A stretch of 64,000 nt of DNA, from contig JAYKKI010000009.1 of assembly GCA_039881145.1 (NCBI GenBank), positions 7,412,501 to 7,476,500 on the forward strand, in the 5' to 3' direction. Shown here in pieces: positions 47,071 to 60,460 of this stretch. The DNA comes from Druceiella hillmani (Eukaryota > Arthropoda > Insecta > Lepidoptera > Hepialidae). The translations under genes and the position numbers were made by a program. The notes under the pieces were generated by a model. That model was not told the DNA's origin and ran no database searches. It saw only the letters and a program-made list of their open reading frames with translations. Every line of letters begins with the position of its first letter. Position 1 is the first letter of the stretch.

Positions 47071-48624
47071 TCACATAATGATCAAAATAGAATTCAATTA
47101 CTCCTTTAGATTTTAGTTCACGTTTAAGTCTCCTGGCACATCCAATACGTAAGTCTTCTTTCTTTGGACTGGTAGTACCCTAAAATATGTATTCCTTAGT
47201 TTGTCTATGTTTACCATTCTACGGTTCAATTTAGTTTATTTCAATGAAAACATTGCTCACGTTACAAAATATTGGTCACATTTACATTTAAGTATTAAGG
47301 TTTTAAAATGAGGTAAATAAATACCTTGAAACACAATTTCACTAAATCAAATTCTTACTACTTTTAAATTTAAGTCTGGGTAGTACTTACATTACGAGGG
47401 TTTATATGTAGGTACATAATGTTATATTAAACTATTTAAAAATATTAACTATTTTTCTATTAATTACCTATGTGACAAGTATATGACAATAAAATTAAAA
47501 GAAACGTTTATTCTAAACAATATTAAATACAAAAATTAAATGTATTTCCAGCTATTAACTTTAAAATGCCATACGGTAGGCAGTCGGGTATTTTTGGGTG
47601 TCTCAAACTCAAATTACCACCGAAACATACAAAAAAAATGTTATCTATATTTTCTTAAAAGGTTATTTCAAACGCGTTTTAAGGAAAAGTGGATAACAAC
47701 AATTTATACACAATTATGATGATTGTTAAGTTCGATTAGTTTTGCTTACTTGTAATTATGCCCATATTACGTTTTTCTTGACGATGTTACCTTAAACAAC
47801 ATTTCTGTAATATTTTTTATCGTAAACCATGTCTTTATAACTCACATTAAGAATAGTTTACGTAATAAACTAATAAATTAAATTATATTTAATTGTTGAT
47901 AATGATGCATCGACAAAATATCTAAAATGGCGAAAATTGAAACAAAAATCAACTACCATATCTAAATGTTTTGTCAAGAATAAATAAAATTAATAATTAT
48001 ACGAGTAACTATGTAAGATGCTTTGAATAACAACAATTGTGAGTGAGTACAGTGCTCAGCAAAACCCAGCCAAGGTTATATTTACTATTTTACATCACGA
48101 AGTTATTTCTTCTAAAGCTTGGAAAATAATTTTTTTCTCAAAAAATAATCATGTCTACGTTAAAAGATTCAAGATTGATTTTAACTATGTTAAATGTCCA
48201 TTTTAGGTAACATAAACGAAATATTTTTCCTCTAACTGTAACATAAAGTTCTAAAGTAACTGTAAGATAAGTAAAGTTTCCTCTAACTATTGCCAAATGT
48301 ATGCTTAAAAATATTAAAAAATGGACTAATTTTTACATAAGCTGTTTTCTTGTGCAAACATTGTCATAATAATTTTTGGGCCAAATAGGTTTCCTCCTCC
48401 CTGGTTTTGATTATTGCATTTTATATGCTCCTGTGGTTATATGCATTTTATATATGAATGTGTCAAGTGATTTGACTCATAATAAAGTGTTCGTTTACAA
48501 TTAATTTGTTTCAAATTGTGACAAAAGTTTTTCACGCGAAATTATGTTTAGTAATATGTAACAATTTATATTTAAGGCCCTTGTGAACTGATTTTAATTC
48601 ATATTTTCCCATACTATTAACCTT

Positions 48625-48720
48625 TATTTGAGTGAGTACTTATGGTTACTTAGTTCTATGAATGTTCCTTTCACGTACCATGTTCCGTTGTCAGATGGCA
48701 ACTGACGTTTGCGTCGCTTC
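48625..48720 (-). pseudogene. copy C decayed promoter/leader exon block
   Basis: Minus-strand TCAGTTGCC near 48698 matches the putative initiator of gene B, and AACTAAG precedes CATAAGTAC where gene B has CGTAAGTAC. The G-to-A change destroys the GT donor. Confidence 0.5.
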
Positions 48721-49455
48721 ACACTTTATTTATTTTAAATTAAAACTCGTTCCATTACCGAACTTCACACAGATCTACTCGAATACGAACGACAGCGTTC
48801 GTAAAATTGTGACTTGATTTGTGATTTTTGTTGAAATTACATTTCTGCTCTACAAACAAATTTTAATACGATTTCAAAAGTGTAAACATTTTTATCCAAA
48901 GAAAATCTACAAATTTTTCCTCAAACTAAAACGATGTTTCAAGACAGATCTGAATACAATGACCATTTTTTAATATACAACATATATCTTCTCTACACAT
49001 TGTAATTAATTAAAATCAACATTTGTGAAATTATTATTTTTAGGATGTTTTGAAAAAAAACAATTATATGCCAAATATTTTCCCAACATAAGCTCCGAAA
49101 TTTTCTCGTCGTTCCAACCTCTATATAATTTTATTCAAATAATTTATTTGATGAATATTGCAAACGTTTTTGAAGCAAATCCAGAAACCGATTCTTCCTC
49201 TCTGTATAAATTGCATTAAAGTGAATTTGGTAGAAACAAAGTGCAAGCAATGAGACATGCAACATAGGTTTAATTTTCAAAACAAATAAATGTTTTGTAA
49301 ACTGATGGTTAACATTGTAGAATAAATTTAATGAATTTAACAAGATATATTAAAAAAATATGCCCAATAGAGGTATATCTGGTTTAATTAATTTCATTGA
49401 TACAGATGTTTCAATTAATTCAAACGTTTTCATTTATTTTATTAGCGCGGATAGG

Positions 49456-49500
49456 ATAATATTGAAACTGAATATATTTTATATTCAGTTTCAATATTAT
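49456..49500. repeat. 45-bp palindrome
   Basis: ATAATATTGAAACTGAATAT and its exact complement flank a 5-base loop. Confidence 0.92.
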
Positions 49501-50710
49501 TACACAGCCATATATTGACGTAATTATAAAGTTATATAACTCATTTCTGATAAAATGTAAAATTTGCGAAGAAACTAAAGAAGGGTGGAGTCTAAATATA
49601 CACATTTAATATCTTTTATGTACTTCGTATTGTAAAGGGTTATTTTGAAATATTCATGTAAAATTTGGAACACTTGTTTCTGGCATGTTTTCATAAAACC
49701 AAAATTTACTGCTTATAAGTCTCATTTTAGAATTCACATTAGAGAATATTCATCAAATAAAATCTTAAGATATCAACCAAAAGCAGTTCAATATTTTTTT
49801 ATGTGTATATAGATTTTATATTTTAACTAGCTGTCATTTAATATATATTAAAACTTAAAGTTACATTTTTTGTTGTATCAATTACTGTCTTTAAATTCGG
49901 ACTACAAATGGGTTGCACATACAATTATATGGATAGTTAGAGACATGCTGTGACATGTGTACATTTCTCGAATGGAAAGCTTCAGCTATTTGGAAGAAAT
50001 TTGGGTGTATCGGAAAAAATACTACCGTCACATATATAGCGATTCCACAATACCCTTATCAGTTTAGAACAACTCCAAGATATAACTGAGTCAAAAATTA
50101 AAAAAAACTATGTCAAAAACACGATATGGGTTTCATATTCGTAGCTAAGTTGGAAAACACGTATTAATTAATTACATGTTACTTAATTACACGGAACTAA
50201 TAATTTTTCACTTTTTAATTATCGACATTCTCACCCTAATTCACTTAAAATATTAATATATTTTAATATAGAGTAAGTATTTAGAATTCGGTAGTCGTAG
50301 TCGAGTCCTAAGTATTTAAAATTAGTTTTAATTATTCATATTATAACAAAGTGGTGTGATTTTGTGTTTTCGTAGTCCATTTGAAATTATGTATGTTACC
50401 TAGGTACGCACAAACGTTTAAACACAATTCCAATTAAGAATACCGCTATACAGACATTATCAATGATATTTGTTTAGCTGTTTCCAATTATACTGTAATA
50501 TGTTATACGATATTCAGCACATTTTCTCATGTAGCGGTTTATATTAAAAAGCAATATTTTTGTAAAGAGACATAACAGAAGTTTTTAAATAATCTGGTAA
50601 TACGTTTTATTTTAAAACTTACACAATATTCGTATTCATCTTTAAAATTATTTATTTTTTATTTTTCATGATTGACCACTACGCAAGTTAAGGTCGTTTT
50701 CAATTGATAC

Positions 50711-50735
50711 ACACAAAACACACACACACAGATAC

Positions 50736-50801
<66 letters not shown>

Positions 50802-50811
50802 GTATGTATAT
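50711..50811. repeat. (CA)n-(TA)n-(TATG)n microsatellite
   Basis: A short CA run, then TA units, then a TATG tetranucleotide tract. Confidence 0.95.
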
Positions 50812-51056
50812 ACAATATTGCTATTCTTGCCATAATGCGTTTGGGTGTTTACATTAATGTGCATAATGTAATTCAGTGAGGGAGTTTGCAGTTAAAAGTT
50901 AGTATTTTTATTGTTTTAATAAAATAAATACAAAACTATTCAGTTATTAAAAATGTTACATATCATATAGTTTTAATACTTTGTCCCTCATTTTTTTATT
51001 TTTTATATTTATATATGCCTTCTAATTTGTCAACCGTTCATATATTCTTTATACAG

Positions 51057-52241
51057 GTTGTCCAGTGGCAGATTTCAAAGTTTGAACAAACATGTTTCTG
51101 AACGCAACACATAAAAGGGGCCCGGGGGGCGTCATTAGAAGCGCAAGCGGTGCGGATGTTTTAGTAGCCATGGAACAGTGGAGTGGAGAGCACCGCACTT
51201 TTGCCGTCGAGGCATACATTTCTAGTGAATTTTCGCTGTCTGTAGCACGCCGTCAATTTAATAATCGTTACAGTATTCGTCGATTAAGTGTTGAACCATC
51301 GATCAACCTCATTCAGTCACGGGTAGCAAGGTTCAGAGCTATAGGATCAACATTAAATAGGTCCAGGCCAGGACCTACACCATTGGTAGCCACGGATGAA
51401 AATGTCGAGCGTGTTATGGTTTCTGTCGTTGAAAATCCCCGTTTATAACTGCGTACACGTTCATCGATATTGGGAATTCCGAAATCAACTTTACAGGTAA
51501 TAATGCAAAAAAAGCTCAAGTTCCATCCATATAAAATTCAAATTGTTCAAGATTTACACGATTCTGACTTTGAATTAAGAAAAACTTACGCGGAGGTGAT
51601 GTTGTTGAGATTTCGTACTACTACCCGGATGGGCAACATATTCTTTAGTGACGAAGCTCACTTTCACATTGGAGAATATGTGAATAAGCAGAAATTTCGT
51701 TACTGGGATGTCCACAACCCAAGACAAATTCATACAAGAGCCTTTACATAAGCTTAAAGTAACAGTCTGGTGTGCCATGTCTGCATATGCAATCATAGGA
51801 CCTTATTTCCTGAAAATCAACGTGGCCAAACTGTAACTGTGAATTTGGAGATATGCCCAGATGTTAAATGACTTTTTTAGAGTAGAACTACAGAATAGTC
51901 CATCCTTCAACCAAAACACATAGTCCCAACAGGACGAGGCCACAGCTCACACAACTAATGTGTCCATGAATGCAGTGCGGCAGTTATTTCCAGAAAAAAA
52001 CATATCCCGAAACGGTACCGTACCGTGGCCACCTAGGTCACCCGATTTAAGCCCATGTAACTTTTTCTTATGGGGATACTTAAAATCCGTTGTTTACAAA
52101 ACAAATCCGAGCACTGTCACACAACTTAAAGAAAATATTCGAGCCGAAGTCAGTAGGATACCCCAATCGCTCTGCAAACTCGATGGCCGCCATTTGGAAA
52201 ACGTGGTTTTAAAAAAATTAAATACGCATTTGTTGTTATAA
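51057..52241 (+). mobile_element. decayed mariner/IS630-superfamily transposon (DUF4817-type, DD41D-like)
   Basis: CAGGTTGTCCAGTGGCAG at 51056 looks like a left terminal repeat, after a TA. A matching right terminus is not found near 52.24-52.56 kb, so the 3' end is truncated or diverged. The interior is one transposase gene broken by stops and frameshifts, and it is more GC-rich than its surroundings, as expected of a later arrival. Confidence 0.75.
51170..52241 (+). pseudogene. broken transposase with helix-turn-helix and DDE/D domain
   Basis: From ATG at 51170 the frame reads MEQWSGEHRTFAVEAYISSE, the typical N-terminus of DUF4817 transposases. VARFRAIGSTLNRSRPG, the end of the helix-turn-helix domain, follows. 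A stop comes at 51448. After a frame change: KLKFHPYKIQIVQDLHDSDF, then IFFSDEAHFH (first catalytic Asp, about 51652), YVNKQKFRYW, and, in another frame, KVTVWCAMSAYAIIGPYF. Next comes QQDEATAHT (second Asp, 51933, with the usual following Gly changed to Glu) and RSPDLSPCNFFLWGYLKSVV, where the third catalytic Asp is Asn (52059). Forty-one residues separate the last two sites. The remaining C-terminus runs to TAA at 52241. Several stops and the D-to-N change make it inactive. Confidence 0.88.
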
Positions 52242-52329
52242 AGTTAAAATAAACTTCTTTGTGTTAGAGGTGTAGTTTTTTATACAATTTTTCATATCTG
52301 ATATTCCTCTGTTCGACTGTGTTGAGATC

Positions 52330-52535
52330 AGAATTATCATGAGGGAAAAGTGTTGTCAGAAAATACTCGAGAATATCCGAATACCCCCGGTGTAACTCCC
52401 ATAGTTCCCCTTAAGTGCGCTAAAAACAAAGGGTTTCAAGTTATGGTGCTACTCCACTGGAGGATCCTCTTCGGTGGGCTCGGTCGAACCGTATTCAATC
52501 CTCCCTCGACACTGACGATAAATCTGTCCTGAAAC
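52330..52535. other. GC-rich block after the transposase relic
   Basis: This block is much richer in G+C than its flanks (CCACTGGAGGATCCTCTTCG) and has a 60-codon open plus frame. It may be the 3' non-coding part of the transposon or a separate insertion. It is not recognised. Confidence 0.3.
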
Positions 52536-52569
52536 TCAATTAGGGCAATCTATACATTTGGACAATTTG

Positions 52570-55500
52570 AAAATTAATATTACTATCTTTACAAGAATAT
52601 TCCATATCATCATATTTATACGTATGTTTGGAAATAATTTAATAATATTACTAAACTTTATTATTTAATAGTGATACAAAAAAAAATCAAAACAATATAT
52701 TGTCAACAAAACTTGTGATTTAATTTAACGAATGCCTAGTAAACAATGGTGATGTAAATAAAGTTTCCATAACAAATTCAGATACACTTAAAAAATAACA
52801 ACCATATTCATAAAATGTCAAAGAAAAGAATATGAAAATATTTTTTGCGAAATTTAAAAATCGAAGAACATGCCATGCACGCGGATATTTGCATTAATGC
52901 AAGATTTAACAATACTATAAAAACTGAAATAAATAGATCGTAGGATCATGAAATTGAAAACATCTGATGATCTCAACAAACCTGCATGGTATTTATATAT
53001 CCATGAAGTGCACAGACAGGTTAATTTTGTGTCCAGAATATGATTTTCTACTGTAAATTATTGCACATGTATTCCGGTCGACCGAGTATCCAAAATGGAA
53101 TTATTTTTAAGTTTGAATTTTATTGCTCATAAAGAGCATCCATTTCACAGCAAACTTATATTTGATAGTGCTAAACGAAACCAATAAAACAAGAAGAAGA
53201 AATTAGAAATTGACTTATAGGCTGCGTACTGACCGTAGGGAGGGTTGACAATCACGTTAAGGTCATTGCTAGTGTTGTTACCTTGTTTGATAGCTCAACT
53301 AGTCTAGAAAAATCATTCAATCATGTTTAGCATATAATATGAAGTTGTATTTAGTATAAAATTCTAACAGTTCCACATTTTTCTTTGTAGATATAATTCA
53401 GATATTTCCTTATTTTTTTAAAAATATTATCTAGATTTACGTTTAATTAGATAAATATCCCACCTATTTAGCGATTTTGAGTAAGTTTACTAAGATCTTT
53501 TATTCCATAACTATGTCTATGTAATTTTAAACTTGATTTTATTTCATCATTCACACACGAACATTTTTCGTAAAAATTCGCCCTTTAACGATTTCCGGAC
53601 TTCAATAAATGAGACACTTGACAACAAGCACGGTTACAGGACAAATAAAAAAGCAATCCTCCGCTCGGGGACTATTACGCTATTCCAGAATCATTTATAA
53701 TACAGACGCTGGATGATCTTATATTTTCAGAATATCTAGGGTAGAATAGATTTATGACGTTATTATTAAACAATTATGAATAAACCTTTTTTTACTGCAA
53801 GTATAATAACGTGGTATTCAAATATTGAATAAAAAATGCAATTTAATAGGGATAACGTTTTTATTTTGATATATTTTTCAGTTTTATTTAAAAAGGACGT
53901 AACCAATTTTGATCAGTCTTTTAAATTGATACGATTATCCATATAGTCTAGGAGTTAAAGATAACTTTCATATGTAAAACAATTTAGGAGGAAATAAATT
54001 TAAAAAAGGCAAATAATATATAAGAATTTTGAACACATAATACATGAGTTTATTCATTGAAGAAATTTGACCTAATTTCCGATCTTTTTGGCTGACCCCT
54101 TCTTTTCCCAAAGTTTCTATACATTGATTTCATTACATTAAGTAAAAAAAATGCAATTTCGATCTCATTCTATTATTTGCAGTGGGAATATTGTAAGATA
54201 TATAAATTGTAACCACAAATTATGACAAATGAGTTTACAATATACACCCGTTAAATATGAGTAGAATTCAAAGTATCAGGGTTGGATACACACCTATTTA
54301 CGTAAATATAAGCATTTCAATTTACATTGTATTTTTATATTATTATTATTATTTTCTGCCAAATTATAATCTACTTATTATTATATACTACCAAATGTAT
54401 TATTATTATATTCTACCAAAACTGTTTACAAAAGATTAATAGCATTGTTATTCATGTTCATGTCGCACCAGTACATCTTTCAAGGGCGTAAAAATATCGA
54501 CAATTTATTAAAAATTATGTTATTTAGAATCATCATTATAGTTTCCGGTAAATTTTATTTGAAATTACAGTAAAGTTGCTTTTTATAATTTTAACTTCAG
54601 CGGTTTTAAAACAATTTACATGACATGATTAAATGAAAATCTTTTGGGGTTTCTATAATTAGCTACCTTAATTGATGCCCCACACGAAACGTTAAATTTA
54701 AGTAAACAAATCGATTACTTCATGAACTCCTATAAAATGAAATATGTTTGGGTGTTAAAATATGCAGCAATATATGGCAATTATTATGATTTATCACAAT
54801 GCTGAATTCAAGCTTTTATGTCAAAAGGTTTCTATCTATAACGTTTGTCACCAATGTACACACAGTTGAACGGACAACCAAGCAAACTTACAAGGTTTTC
54901 TTTTTTTCTTTTGACTTAAGCAATCCAAAATATTGCTGTGAATTTTTTTTCAAATGTTATTACATAAATGTGATTTAAAATAATATAATATGTTTTAATC
55001 TATGGAGCGGAAAGGAAAACATGTGAACACTTAGATCATTTGCATTTTGCGTGTTAGAAATTTATTAAAAAATAATTAGAATTTCAACATGCAATCTAAC
55101 ACCTGTAACGCATGCATAGGTAATGAATATTATGTAGATAGGTGAAGCTTAATTCAGAACCATGACACTTCTATAAAGTAGCTTTGTTAGGCGTTACAAT
55201 TTATGCAATTTTTTAAATGCCACAATTCTCAAATATGAAACTAAGATTAGTATCGATTCTGTACTGGTCGGACTAATAAGATTTGAAGCAAATAATTGTA
55301 AAAATAATATATTTTAATAAACAGGAATCGTTTGCCCAAGTTTGTGATTAACGATGTTTTCAAAGTTTTGCCAACAAATATGAAAACATACCTAAAGGCT
55401 TAAAAAATATGAAACATACCTTTTAAGCCGACTTAATAAATAAGTAGTCTTTTTTATGACTTTTATAACAAAAAATATTAAATTAAAGGCTTGTTCACAA

Positions 55501-57330
55501 GTTTATAAGCAACACAACTCAGAAGACCCTGCAAACATATCGTTGCTGCGCATATAGTCGTCCTTACATTAACAGCGTACCATCAATCACAGAACGTCAA
55601 ACAAGTTGGTGAAAGCTGCTAAGGACACAAACAACCCAATCAAGAGAAAGTAAGTTTAAATAAATAAGTAACTACTGCATCTAATATGACAGTACTGAAT
55701 ACGGTCGCCATTAATGTCACTGTCTGATAATGAATTTGTTTACATGTTTATATTTATACCGTTTTGTTGTCTTATCAAAGATTAATCAAACTAAGCGACT
55801 GATTTGAAGAATGATTATTGGTTGGATACAAACGTTTATTTCATAATTTTGTTTAACAGCAAAAGGAATATTTTCTGCTCATTATTTAAGAGTCATTGAT
55901 TTGCAAAATTGTTTTTTTTTTGCTAGGTGTCTTAAACAAATTTCATAAATATTGCTTGAAATAATTACAGGACTTTAGAAAAGGACTTGTATTTGGCGGT
56001 TTAAGTATATACCTACGAATATATATGTAAAACTGTATGTTTGTTTGAATGATAGAGTACAAACGGATCAACAAATTATAGTATGTGTTAAACCTCTATA
56101 CAAAATGAAAATTTGGAAATAACAAAACAACATTCGCAAAATCTAATTTGTTAATGATGAAAGAAAAATCAAATGTGTCGAGTGCGATGACAATAGCCGA
56201 GAAGTAAAATAAAGTTTTACAAAAATACCCTTGTATACCTATGCATATGTATATAATCTGGTATAGTTTTATTATTACCGATATGAAAATTCCAAGTGCA
56301 TACAAAAAGTTTTTCATTTTTCATTTTCGTGTTGTAACGTTATTTCAAATGTTAATGAAACGAACTGGGATTTTCTATTAATACATTACGTTCCTTGGTT
56401 ACGTAAGGAAATAATTTGTTACGAAAAAAAAATCATTGCTGCTTTGAATTCCGACGACATTTATTATTGAGTTTAAAATAGAATTATAAATCTTACAAGT
56501 TTGTATGATATTTGAATAAAGGAAAAAAGAATTAATTTTTTTTAAACTTTGGTGACATTATCTTCACCATATATCCCACCAAAATGAGGTAGGTTGTAAT
56601 AACCAAATGCTACACTATACCTGTCATCGCAACAAAATATCCTAGTCATGAGGTAATGATAATTCACTTATTTTTAGCATGCCAGTACTCGCTTTCTGTC
56701 ATTACATTAAAAACGGGGGCAGGAGCACTTGCGTTACAGTTCTGAACGTGATATGACTTTATTATATATATAAAATTAAATAACCTATAAATTGAGAATA
56801 AACTTTAAATTATTTTTGTAAGTATTATTTGATTGGTTATTCCCACCATTATAACATATTTTCAAATACGTATGACAAACTGTACGGATACATAAAATGT
56901 GTGAATATAACAACAGCGACGGCTAGTCTTAAAGTTTACTCGCACACTGAATAAATCAATAAATCCAAAGCCAAATAAAAAATCCGTAAAATAAACTACT
57001 TCACCCAAACTCATATACAAGAACTAACTTTGTCACTTGCTTGGAAATGTGAGCTGTAAACAATATAAGTTCCTTAACAATAACCCAAATCAGAGATAGA
57101 TTAGAAAGGTAAATTATAGATAGATAATAAGTATAGAGGAAACGAGTGTATAGAGGAACGACAATTTACTAATATTTATTAATAGGGATTCTAATTCGGA
57201 ACACACAGAGAGATTCAAGTTCATAACAAAAAAAAATTAAATATAAACAATCGTTGTTCCTATTATCAAAGATGAGTTGGTTTTAAAAAAAAAAAGTAAA
57301 TATATGACCGACGTACATCTCTGCTTACAA
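52570..57330. other. spacer without recognisable gene
   Basis: AT-rich with only short frames. A TATTATTA-rich tract occurs near 54330-54415. I see no transposon motif or RNA gene. Confidence 0.4.
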
Positions 57331-57339
57331 AAATATGAA

Positions 57340-57480
57340 CTATATATTGCCCTCCGCATCGCCGGCGCCATTCATTGCATTTCTTCAGAAACTTGCTAAC
57401 GCTAGTGAAGTAGACATTTCTTCATATTTCTTATTGTATCGGCGGTAGAGACATGTCGCTGAGTTGGTACGAACAATTCA
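57340..57480. other. small GC-rich island
   Basis: GCATCGCCGGCGCCATTCAT and TATCGGCGGTAGAGACATG stand out from the AT-rich surroundings. There is no open frame or RNA fold that I can confirm. Confidence 0.3.
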
Positions 57481-60260
57481 ATAAAAGTTCTTACCGGATT
57501 ATAAGTATTCGCTTTAGATCTGTTCGAATTGAAATGGTTCATTAAACTTATTCGTTAGAAATGATATTATGAACAAATTATTTGAGATTTTTATTTTCGA
57601 AAACAATAAGTGATCTTGAACTTTTGATCTTGAACTATATACCTAACTTTTATAAATCTTCGGAGAGATATTTTTCCATTATATAAGTATCACCAGTTTT
57701 ATTATTTTTTTTTCAATAGTTGCTTTGTAATTTTTTTTGATAAATAAAGTTCTTGGTTATTAGCTAATATTATTACTGATTGAGGCTTTAACTGCCTTAT
57801 ATGGATACAAAGATTGAATTTTATATATTAGTTACGTACTTGAACATCATAGTACTTATAATTATTGATACTTTTTAATATCGTAATCATATATAATTCT
57901 AAGTTTTCACCAAAGTGTCATATTTAACAATTCAGCTTGTGCCCTATTTTCATAAATAATAAAGAATTATTAAAATAATAATAAATAATTATTAGATTCA
58001 AATAATAATAAAGAATTATTAGATTACTAGGAAGTAAAAACTGAATTAGAAGCTATTCTATTATTTTTATATCACGAAGTTGCACAAAAACCGTCATTGG
58101 CATTTTTAAACTATATACAACAAAAAAAGCCGATTTAACCACTGGTATTAGCTACCGTTTATTAAAATTTAATCAGTGTTAAGCAACTTATGGACTAAAT
58201 ATTTTGCTTAAAAAGTAAATTTAGTTTTGTTTTTATACGTAACATATAGAGTTAGAAATGGTAACTATAATAAAATCCAATTTTATTATCAGAATGTGTT
58301 ATAGCATATTACAAATACATTGTTACACGGTTAATCTTTAACCGAAAATTTATGGACAATTAGTTTTAAGAGACCAAAACATTAAAATCTCAAAAGCGAT
58401 TTTGACTCGGATAAAGTAACATCCTAAATTGAACATTAAGAACTAGCGGAATATAAAGTATGCTTGCGTACGTGCGTGCATAGGTATGCAAATGTGCAAC
58501 TCATTAAGTGGAAATGTTCGCTTCATAGGACATCAGTGCGGTCCTGTACTCGACTAAAACAGAGAACTAGTAACTAAACCGCCAAAAATACAGTAAGCAA
58601 ATTTTACGGTAAATAATTATTACGTGAAAATAGACAAAAAAAAATAATTTGCAGTCCCAGATCCTTTTATTTTTTTCGATAAAATCGAGGTCTGCAATTA
58701 GTTTATTGTTTATGTAAATTTTTAAAAGGAATAATTACTTCGATTATTAATTACTGCGATTAAGAATTTTATTAAGTTTAAAATAATATTTCATTTCTCT
58801 CGATTCATTTCATTTACTCAGAACTCTATACGCAACATATCAGTTAAAGTATCGTCTTAGTTGCATAAATAGTTCTTTAGAGTATCGACTGCAAAAAAAA
58901 TATGCAGCTTGTCCTAGTTTTAATATTACAGTAGTTTGGATTAGCATGGCAAAGTACGCAACAATTTTGATAGTAAATAATTGTATCCGCATTGGAGTGT
59001 TAGTTTTGAGTCAGTAAATACTGCGGGGATGACCAAATGGTAGATCTTATTTCTCCGTGTTTTTTGAGATACATCGAACATGTTTTTAACAGAGAGGAGA
59101 AAGAGGAATAGTTAGGGTTGAATTTGGATTCAATAAATACTTTTAAAATGGTGGGTGAATATAAGCGATTGTAAAGTCTGGTAACTTGTGGGCAAGTCAA
59201 CTAAAAATAAATTAATTAATGCATTTTAAATTTTAAAAAAGCATTTAACGTTTTTACCTTAACAGTATATGCAGAAATAAGGTTGCATTCAGTTTCTTTT
59301 TAGAAAAAATACGCCGCAAAGTGTTCTTATTCAAATTTTAATTTTCTTTGCAGATATTAAAAGAGCTTGGAAGAAATATAACGGAATTATAAGGCTAAGC
59401 GATATGTAGGCAAGTTATAGTTATGGTGCATCATAATTCACTGTCATAATATAAAATAATATTAAAGCAAATAAATTTTTCTATTTCAATCATACAATTT
59501 TTCCAAAGAGGTTGAATAAGAATAAAAACATTTTCTAGATAGAAGTTCTATTTAATTCCCAAGTAGAAAACATTACAACCATCTCTAATTAATAGAAGAA
59601 AAATTAACCAGTTTTACCTCTATCCGAGAATTTTCTTGATGATATAACCCTTTAGTCCGGAAAATAATTAAAAAAAATTTTTAAATGTTAAAATCAATAA
59701 ATAAGAAGAAAATTTGATTATAAAACCTCTTACATCTAAAAACATGGATTCTCGGATTTGGAACCGGTAAAAAATAAAACTATAGTCCATTCAATTTAAG
59801 GATGGAATGTTTATAAACAATCACTTTCGACAGTTCAGACCTTGTAAATCTTTTTCTTACATTCACGTTAGGAATTTAATGTGGATTTATTTGCTACTTG
59901 TGTTTAAAAAATATTTTTTTTATTAGTGTGTACATTTACACTGTGTACATACGTAATTTATATTTTATATTTATGAGAAATTCAGATAAGTAAGTGAAGT
60001 GTTTCAAACAATTTAAAAGTATTACATAAAAAAGACCTAACAAAAGAATACCAAAAATTTCGATAGAAATTTTTGTTTAATTAAATGTTAAGTTATGCAG
60101 AAAATTATTACAAAGTAATCGTAAATACTTAATTTTTGAGTAATCATTAAAATATTTTTTGTAGAACGAACTAATTTATAAAAATACAATAACATTTCAC
60201 AGACAAAATAAACTGCATACTTATACAATTACATCACAATGCATCTGGGCTTCACATCGA
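57481..60260. other. spacer without recognisable gene
   Basis: AT-rich. CATCAGTGCGGTCCTG near 58530 resembles an initiator in a slightly GC-richer patch (58450-58580), without other promoter evidence. Confidence 0.35.
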
Positions 60261-60279
60261 TATCCAAAGATGGTTGTGC

Positions 60280-60460
60280 CTAATGCTAGTGCCGGCGAGG
60301 CCGGCCTTTTGCCGATATCACTGAGAAATAATATTACAGAACATATCATATCTATTACACAATATATTAGCAGAACTTATTCATCATAAATCTATCTATT
60401 ACATCGTATATCAACAGTAATTACATCGTACATCAACAATAACGACATTCGTTCAGCCAT
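60280..60460. repeat. GC-rich palindromic patch and short direct repeats
   Basis: GCCGGCGAGGCCGGC near 60291 is self-complementary. It is followed at 60350-60445 by repeats of CTATTACA and ATTACATCGTA(T/C)ATCAACA. Confidence 0.55.

Larger units (their letters stand above)
45480..49270 (-). repeat. segmental duplicate of the gene B 5' half (copy C segment)
   Basis: In the same order and orientation as 24.8-34.1 kb it holds: an intron-like block (45480-45600), coding exon 1 (45874-46052), further intron blocks (46370-46660), the GCCAAGGT block (48025-48080), the leader exon/promoter block (48625-48870), and the upstream flank (48940-49260). It spans about 3.8 kb against about 9.3 kb, so one side has gained insertions or the other has lost sequence. 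Exons 2-5 are not found. Confidence 0.75.
49271..51050. other. spacer with palindrome and microsatellite
   Basis: Apart from the palindrome at 49456-49500 and the dinucleotide tract at 50711-50811, no feature is recognised. Confidence 0.4.

Noticed and set aside
51313..51796. Minus-strand frames of 68 and 73 codons
   Set aside because: They are antisense of the broken DUF4817-type transposase.
58430..58600. Initiator-like CATCAGTGCGGTCCTG as a promoter
   Set aside because: There is one short motif without a downstream exon, donor with conservation, or paralogous copy, so it is mentioned only within the spacer entry.
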